DNA from: Hyperoplus lanceolatus
Taxonomy: Eukaryota > Chordata > Actinopteri > Uranoscopiformes > Ammodytidae
DNA: 64,000 bases
Assembly: GCA_026929865.2 (NCBI GenBank)
Contig: CM049410.1
Span: forward strand, 19,306,001 to 19,370,000
Reading direction: 5' to 3'
Positions 40,543 to 64,000 of this stretch are shown here, piece by piece (position 1 is the stretch's first letter; each line of letters opens with the position of its first letter). Below the pieces are notes generated by a model. It did no database searches and was not told the DNA's origin. It saw only the letters and a program-made list of their open reading frames with translations. The position numbers and the translations under genes are program-made.

Positions 40543-42271
40543 TTATGTTCCTTATATCCACCAGATGACAGAAGTGAGCTTACATTTGTGCTCAAGACAT
40601 CATGTTGACAAAAGGGGTGCTGCTGTGGGTTGCTGCTAAAGGGCTGTGCAGTTGGATAATGTGGTAAGAAAACAACACAAACTGTAGGATTATTTTCGAG
40701 ATGGCTTCCCGTACCTAACTTTCCTTGTTTCCAGATTGGGTGAACATGACTTAACATTAAATATGAACTCAGTTGAACTGCCTCAATTTAATAATGCCAA
40801 AAATACCATGCTGATCTATTATTTGCATTCGGTTTGCAAAAATGTTGCATTGGCTTTGTGTGTGACTACAATGCAGCTGAAAGCACAGAACATTCAAAAG
40901 CTTGACAGAGAGGAATGATGCATTCTAGGGCTATTCTATAGATTGAAAACCAACCTCGATACTCAACAGACGGCTTTCATGACTCAAATGTCAGACGTTT
41001 CCTCCTGCACATGGCATTATAAAAGCTTTTTACAAAAATATAACTTTGCATGGTTTATTCCGATCCTTTATTTTCTACCTATTACTTTTTATGAACTATT
41101 TACAGGCTGCAAGTTGATATTCATATTGTAGAAGAATTTGAACATCGAAACAACAATGGCGCGTTTGATGAAATAGTTTGCACTGCTGAAAAAGTTATTA
41201 TTGGCGTTATCTTCAGGGGATGAGATGAAGGGTTTTCTATGAGATGAAATCTTCATATGAAAAGAAAAAATTAAAAGACCTTCCCTTCCACACAGAAAGA
41301 CGAAAGCCTCTAATATCATGTTTGTAACTGCAATGTTTGTTATATGTTGAAAAATACACAAACCGCATACAAGTGTATTATTAATTAACCAGCATTGTAC
41401 TGTATTGGCACCTATACAATAATTGTTCAACTGCCAGGATTCCCTCATACATTGGATAATGCACTTGTACAAAATAGTTTTACTCCGTTGAATCCAGGTG
41501 AGCTTCTTGTGTGCAATTTCTCTGACTTAGCTGCCCGGGGATTGAATGGATGGTGTTGATGGCAGACAAAAAAAAATGCATTTATTTTGTAGTGAAATCA
41601 CAATCTTCTGTATTTACAGGGTGAGTTCAAATTATTTATAAAACTTTATTTTCAGATTTTTTTCCAACTCGACAGCTGTTTCTCTTGGAAAACCTCCCAA
41701 GTCACGAACCAAATTCACAAACATGGTACATACATCGAACAGCACACAGCGCCATCTACTTCAACAAAGAATACAGTCTACAGTGGAACAAAGCTTAAAA
41801 ATGAGGGATATATCACTAGACGTGCCCATAGGCTATACGGCTTGAGATTTCAAAAAACAGGAAAGAAAGCGAGATACAAAAATAGTTTAAGGAAGAAATG
41901 ATAGATGAGGGAATATTTCTAATACTGTAATGTCTGATGGACAAACACAACAAGTAGCCTACACCATAAATCTTTCTGTGTTCTTTTTTTTTCAACTGGT
42001 ACATCTGGTGGCACGCGACTTGAAACTTCTGCTCAGACTGAGAAGGTATTACTTACTGTGTGTAAATCCCCAACAGGGTCATGCAAGGGGGCTACATTCA
42101 ATAGGGGAGTGCCAGAGAAACAATAATAAAATAGAATTATGATAGAGAAAATAAATGCATATATTCTGTGTACATAGATCATTTTCTATTTGGCTTATAC
42201 AGCTGCTAAGCAAAGCAATTTCATTCCTGAGGTGCAAGGCTGTTGTCAACAACATTTTTCATATTCAGCAT

Positions 42272-42308
42272 TGTGTGTGTGTGTGCGTGTGTGTGTGTGT
42301 GTGTGTGT
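42272..42308. repeat. (TG)n microsatellite
   Basis: About 18 TG units with one TGCG interruption. Confidence 0.95.
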
Positions 42309-43793
42309 ATGTTTGTCAGAAGAGGGAGTGGGGTGGAATTAATCTCAACCTTTTCTATTTGACTGTTAACTTATATGTGTTGCAAAATGGATACTCAAAT
42401 TTAAAACTAATCTTGACCAAGAGACAAAAGCCAGACAAAGAAAAAGAGTCTGACATGACACAACAACATCTGTGAGTTTCTAATTGTGGCAAAAGCAGGC
42501 TGGTGAGTCTGTGCAAATATTCAAAGCGCGGCACCTATCTATCTATGCCTTGCAACTTCAGCTGCTGGTCATGTCGCACATGCCAGTTTTGTCACAGCGT
42601 CTTGACACAGCTACAGGGGACACGTGGACGGTTGGGTAGGCAGCGGGAAAAAGTCAGAAGGGAGCAGCACAGCCCCGAATATTCAGGCATATACCAACCA
42701 TACGGACATGTGATAGGCCTACTTTGTGCCTCGAGACTTCATCAGGTGAGTGGTTTCAAGCAGCCCACAGAGTTGGCCGCTAGCTAGGCAGCAATGGGAT
42801 CTTTACTTCTTCACACATCAAAAAACAAATCACAAGGGAAAAAAGCCAATGACCGTCGTACCTACCGGCGTGAATGTGGCGAACACACAAAATGAGAACC
42901 AAAAGTAACCAGGAGGACTGTCAGTGGAATAATGCGAGGTAGCCCGGTAAAAGGGGGAACGGAGGGGACCCGAGAGGACAAGCAGGCAGCGCTGGGTAAA
43001 TGCTTAGATTTGCATTTCAGTGTACAAACAGAAGACAAATAGCCCTGTGAGAGCGAGGGAGGTGCACCAAACCCCCCTCGTGGGTTTTCAGCTGGTGAAG
43101 AAATCAGAGCAAATATATATCGCATAATGTGTACCGTGTGCTGATGGTGTGCTGTTGGATGCAGGGAGCAAAAGACAGTCACTCTCTGCCTTTAGGTTAG
43201 TGTATATGGGTTTGAAAAACTGCCTGTAACACTGCAGAGCAATGATTCACATAATATTGATAAGAGCAAAAGCAAAACTCTCCATCAAAGTTCTCTTTTT
43301 GTCAAAGGGCAAGTTCAATGTCACTATCAAAATACTGATAACCTGTTTACAAAGAAGAAACATATAACAAAATAAAAACATTCACCTGTTAAAATGACTT
43401 CATACAGTAGCATATGTTTGAAATCTGCTCTTTTTATCGATTGGAAAATGCATGCACAATGTGAATGAATATTTCCTTTTTCCGTGCCTCTTTCACAATA
43501 CTGTAACACTGTAGGTTTTGCATTTACACGTAGTCTGTTTTACAAACACTTATGGACACAGAGAAGAAAACTAAGGGGGAAGTCACTGACATGCATGCTC
43601 TCATGATGAAAAGAGAAGAAAAATCACAACCATTATTAACATTTCACATTATAGCTATCTGAGAAAAAAGAAAAGAAAGAGAGATGATGGAATTAAGCCA
43701 TGAGAAATGTCAATGCAAGTGGGGCAGGTTGGTTTGGGAGGCAGGGTTTGTTTGTTGGTGACGTCACGACGTGGGGGGTTAAAAGTTCAAGGG

Positions 43794-60952
<17,159 letters not shown>

Positions 60953-61173
60953 TTAAAGCGGCTACGAGTAACATTTAAATATCTTTTAAACAGCCTCATG
61001 TTTCCTCTGATAATTATAAATTACCTTTAACAGCAAACGAGACCATCAGTGCAAAGAAAGACGTTTTTAAATAGTTTTTATAACTGCTTTTGGTCTGGTC
61101 GCACACCCAGTCCGATTTTCGGTTCGCTCGTGCAAGCTCTATGGTCACATATCCGTAGGCTATTGGTCGCAGA

Positions 61174-63009
61174 CAGGGGCGCCGTAATGGGGTGAAAGGT
61201 TAGGACGATTCTAAGGGCCCGTGACTGGCAGGGGCCCAAAAATATTAGAACTTAAGGATTAAAAAAAAAATCAATACTAAATCTTTAATCAATACTCTCC
61301 ATTAATAAAACATTGTATCTAACGTGAAACAAATAAAATGAATGGTTCATTTAAAAGTTTTCTGACAAAAAGTAACAATTTCAAAACTCTGTACACCCCC
61401 CTGTATTTAGAAGAAATGGTTTGGTCCGATTTTCAAACAGCTCCGCATAGTGTTGCCACCCGTCCCGTTTTTCCCAGAATTGTTCTCTTTTTTCACCAGC
61501 ACAATTTGTCCAGTTTTTTGGGGGGGAAATGCCAAAATCTCATTTGATTTCCTTCGTTCAGTAGTTAAGGCCGTTTCACACGGGCCGAGGCGTTTGTTGC
61601 GCCAACTAATTCTCAATGAAGAGGCAAGCGGGGCCGGGCAGAGACAAGCGGCACGACAAGCGGGCAGGGGCGGTCTCAACGATCTCGGGGCCCGTTTCAA
61701 GTTCAAGACCCAGTGTGGGGGGCCCCCACTTTTTTTTTTTTTTTAGATAAATAATGCTTGCTCCCCGCGAAAATAAAAAAAAATGTTGTGGAAACCATTT
61801 GGTTCATAGACGGATTATGAGATAATGGGCCCAGAGGGTGGATAGCTACTTTTTTATGAACAGTAAAGAATTCACACATAGAAAGCTTATTACTGCATGT
61901 GTGAGGGGGCCTTCAAGGCCCCTCATGAAGCCCCTAAGACAGAGCTAATACGTAATGCTTTTGTTTTGCACTTGCTTTTCTATTTCTCACCTACTAGTTG
62001 AGGGGCCATGATGATGTATTTCCTTATTTTAGGCGATTCCTTTTTTTAGACCCCGTTATTGACATGAATGACTGAGCTCTTTGACAATGCGACATTTAAA
62101 GTTATTATCAGTATTTCTGGCCCCTCTGAGCCCCTGGGACTGGTTGCATGCAATTTTCTTCTCAAAGTGCACCAGATTGATGAATTTTACTTTAAAAGGT
62201 TGCATTTTTTCCTTCTGGGGGAATGCTCCCCCGGACCCCCCTACAAGGTCCAGGGTTCCCACCTCAGTCTCCTTATATATCCTACTGTAAAAAGCACTGT
62301 AGGTGTTTATGGTTATTATAGGTCATTACACTGAACTGGTAGCCTAATAATGGCCGAGCCCTCTGCCCCAAACATCAAGTGTCACTTTTTTTCCTAAATC
62401 CAAGGTGGCAACCCTATCCGCATCCCGTGCCACTATCGAGAGTGATTAACGGGGGATGATTGAATCATGTCTCAGCGACAAAAGTCAGTATATCAAAAGC
62501 GAAAAGAGAGGAACGAAAGAAAGATAGATGAATTAAAGGGCGACAGTATGTCTTTTTGATATTCATGTAGATGACGCAATTTGTTAATTTAAAGAGTTAT
62601 ATTACGTACATTGACACCACAATTGATGTTGAGATTTTTTTCATTTGAGAATTGAAAAAATAAAATGTGATTTTCACCATAAGAGATGGCCTGTAGCAGA
62701 TTTGTTTTCCAGAATATTAACCTTGCATCGTATAGAGAGTTGTATTTTAACAGCTCAGTGTCAGTGTATTGTAGGCCTTTAGTACTGGACTTCAACATAG
62801 GTGCACGCCTGTATGAATAGAGTTATAGGTAGTTTAGGTATCTCGCCTGTATGAATAGAGTTATAGGTAGTTTAGGTATCTTAAGCTTCAATGGGTCTGT
62901 TGGGTTCTGGACGTTCCGTTACAGAACATTGCATTTGCTTGGCGTGGCCTGGTTGGGGGCCCAGAGTGATATCTTTTCATGGGGCCCAAAATCTCTGGCG
63001 GCGCCCCTG
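61174..63009. mobile_element. hAT element with 8-bp duplication GTCGCAGA
   Basis: Ends CAGGGGCGCCG and CGGCGCCCCTG, with exact GTCGCAGA at 61166-61173 and 63010-63017. Copy A of the host repeat has the empty site, which confirms the boundaries. It contains further fragments, among them a segment with GTTGCCACC at about 61453 and GGTGGCAAC near 62403. No transposase frame remains. 1836 bp. Confidence 0.85.
62805..62881. repeat. Two-copy tandem repeat, unit 38 bp
   Basis: CGCCTGTATGAATAGAGTTA followed by TAGGTAGTTTAGGTATCT occurs twice in a row without changes. Confidence 0.9.
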
Positions 63010-63586
63010 GTCGCAGATTTCAGTGTGGCGCAGCAACGTGAATTGAGAAGCCTATCCCTCCAGGTGAGGGAAGGGGAGCGGGAGCCTTGTTTGATACAGT
63101 TATTTGTCGTCATAAGGACTGATAACGGGGCTGGACCATCAAAGAAAAAAAAGAAAATGCAATGAAGAAAAGCTAAAAGGGAGAGTGATATAGGCTACGG
63201 GGGACGAGGGCGTTGCCAAGCAACGTGTATACAATTTCACAAGAGGGAAACTAGACTGCAGTGTTTACTCCTAAATGAATGAGCGGTTGGTACTAATACA
63301 AAGTTTCCTTTGCTTCACCATCATCAGATAACCATTATCTGAAATAGTCATTATTTACATCAACAACACAAACACATTACCTCATCGTGATCCATACTAA
63401 CTGCCGTCTATCGTTCATTCGCTTTCTGTGAGGAGTCGGACACGTAGTCTAATCGTTCAGCTCCGTGAGAGAGAGTAGCTAGCAATCAGCATTGCAATCA
63501 GGTGCGTGTGGCAGTGACTGGCATTAGTTCATGCAGTGTCAAAACCACTCTCACGGAGCCGAAAAGAGTCCTCACCAGGGGCCTCA

Positions 63587-64000
63587 TTTATCAACAGTGC
63601 GTAGAAAAGGTTCTAAATTCACTCTTACGAATGAAATTTAGTATGTGCTTAAGTACAAAAAAAATCGGTATTTATCAAACGTGCGCTGGCCTATCGTACG
63701 CACACCAGTAAGTCATCAATCTTGATAAATCCCACATGTTCTTAAGTAGCCTACCATGCTCGTTCACGCTCAGACCATTTGCATTCAGAAACGCCTCCAA
63801 TTAACCATATATGGTCACAACACATCCCTTTATCAACCATGTGAATGTGTTTTATCCCTCTCCGCTACAATGGCAAAGAGGGCAACGAAAAGAAACTTCT
63901 CCAACACATAAATGGACAAACCCTTGTAAACGAGGTTGAATCAAAGCAAAACATATTTTGTTGGCTCACTTAGTGCAGGCATTAAAACAAAAGAAAGCTT
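63587..64000 (+). mobile_element. Harbinger-like element, left part, runs off the window
   Basis: Opens AGGGGCCTCATTTATCAACA, an end common in fish Harbinger-type elements. At 63870 a frame begins MAKRATKRNFSNT and, with frame breaks, continues with EVESKQNI, FG and SLSAGI, the pattern of the Myb/SANT-like DNA-binding protein of these elements. A degraded copy. Confidence 0.55.

Larger units (their letters stand above)
60953..63560 (-). mobile_element. Dispersed repeat family, copy B, split by an hAT insertion
   Basis: Inverted match of 2848-3615: the CTCACGGAGC hairpin lies at about 63450-63570, the GATCCATACTAACTGCCGT segment at 63390-63410, and GGTCGCAGATTTCAGTGTGG at the break point. Copy B carries an hAT element (61174-63009) in the middle, while copy A is uninterrupted there. 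Confidence 0.7.

Overview
The window is teleost fish genomic DNA, probably from a percomorph-like species. The evidence is a host gene split into vertebrate-type exons with GT-AG introns, very abundant (CA)n/(TG)n microsatellites, and a typical fish repeat set: Rex3 (RTE) and L2-type LINE fragments, Tol2-like and other hAT remnants, PIF/Harbinger-type and TTAA-flanked MITEs. No bacterial-style operons, CRISPR arrays, rRNA or tRNA genes were seen, and no retrovirus-like or Polinton-like element was recognised.

One host gene can be read from start to stop. It is a STAT5-family transcription factor, closest to STAT5B, on the minus strand at 43794-58140. Eighteen coding exons join in phase into 2361 nt (786 aa plus stop). 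The protein has the N-terminal domain, coiled coil, DNA-binding domain, linker, SH2 domain (Arg618), activating tyrosine (Tyr698) and an acidic C-terminal transactivation segment. Several introns carry dinucleotide repeats very close to splice sites. The most striking case is exon 7, which has a GU repeat of about 170 nt reaching its acceptor and a shorter GU tract just after its donor. Introns 5, 7 and 8 also hold DNA transposons.

A second probable host gene starts inside a CpG-rich block at 34.0-34.9 kb. It shows a strong start codon and a 102-codon first exon on the minus strand, but I do not recognise the product and cannot find its next exon.

The rest is repeat-rich intergenic DNA. 1-2.85 kb: nothing recognised. 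2.85-4.16 kb: a repeat family (copy A) with a Harbinger-type MITE beside it. 6.7-11.3 kb: long microsatellites and a TIR element. 13.2-14.0 kb: Rex3. 15.95-17.15 kb: L2 3' end. 19.6-22.5 kb: Tol2-like hAT remnant carrying a nested hAT-like element. 23.1-24.0 kb and 25.3-26.0 kb: two TIR elements. 26.2-30.2 kb: a giant inverted repeat with arms of about 1.46 kb containing promoter-like sequence, splice sites and a candidate 35-aa mini-gene. 31.1-31.4 kb: TTAA MITE, whose sister copy lies in stat5b intron 5. 60.9-64.0 kb: inverted copy B of the repeat seen at 2.85 kb, split by an hAT element with an exact 8-bp target duplication, then the start of a Harbinger-like element that runs off the window. 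All positions come from reading by eye; no alignment or folding was run.
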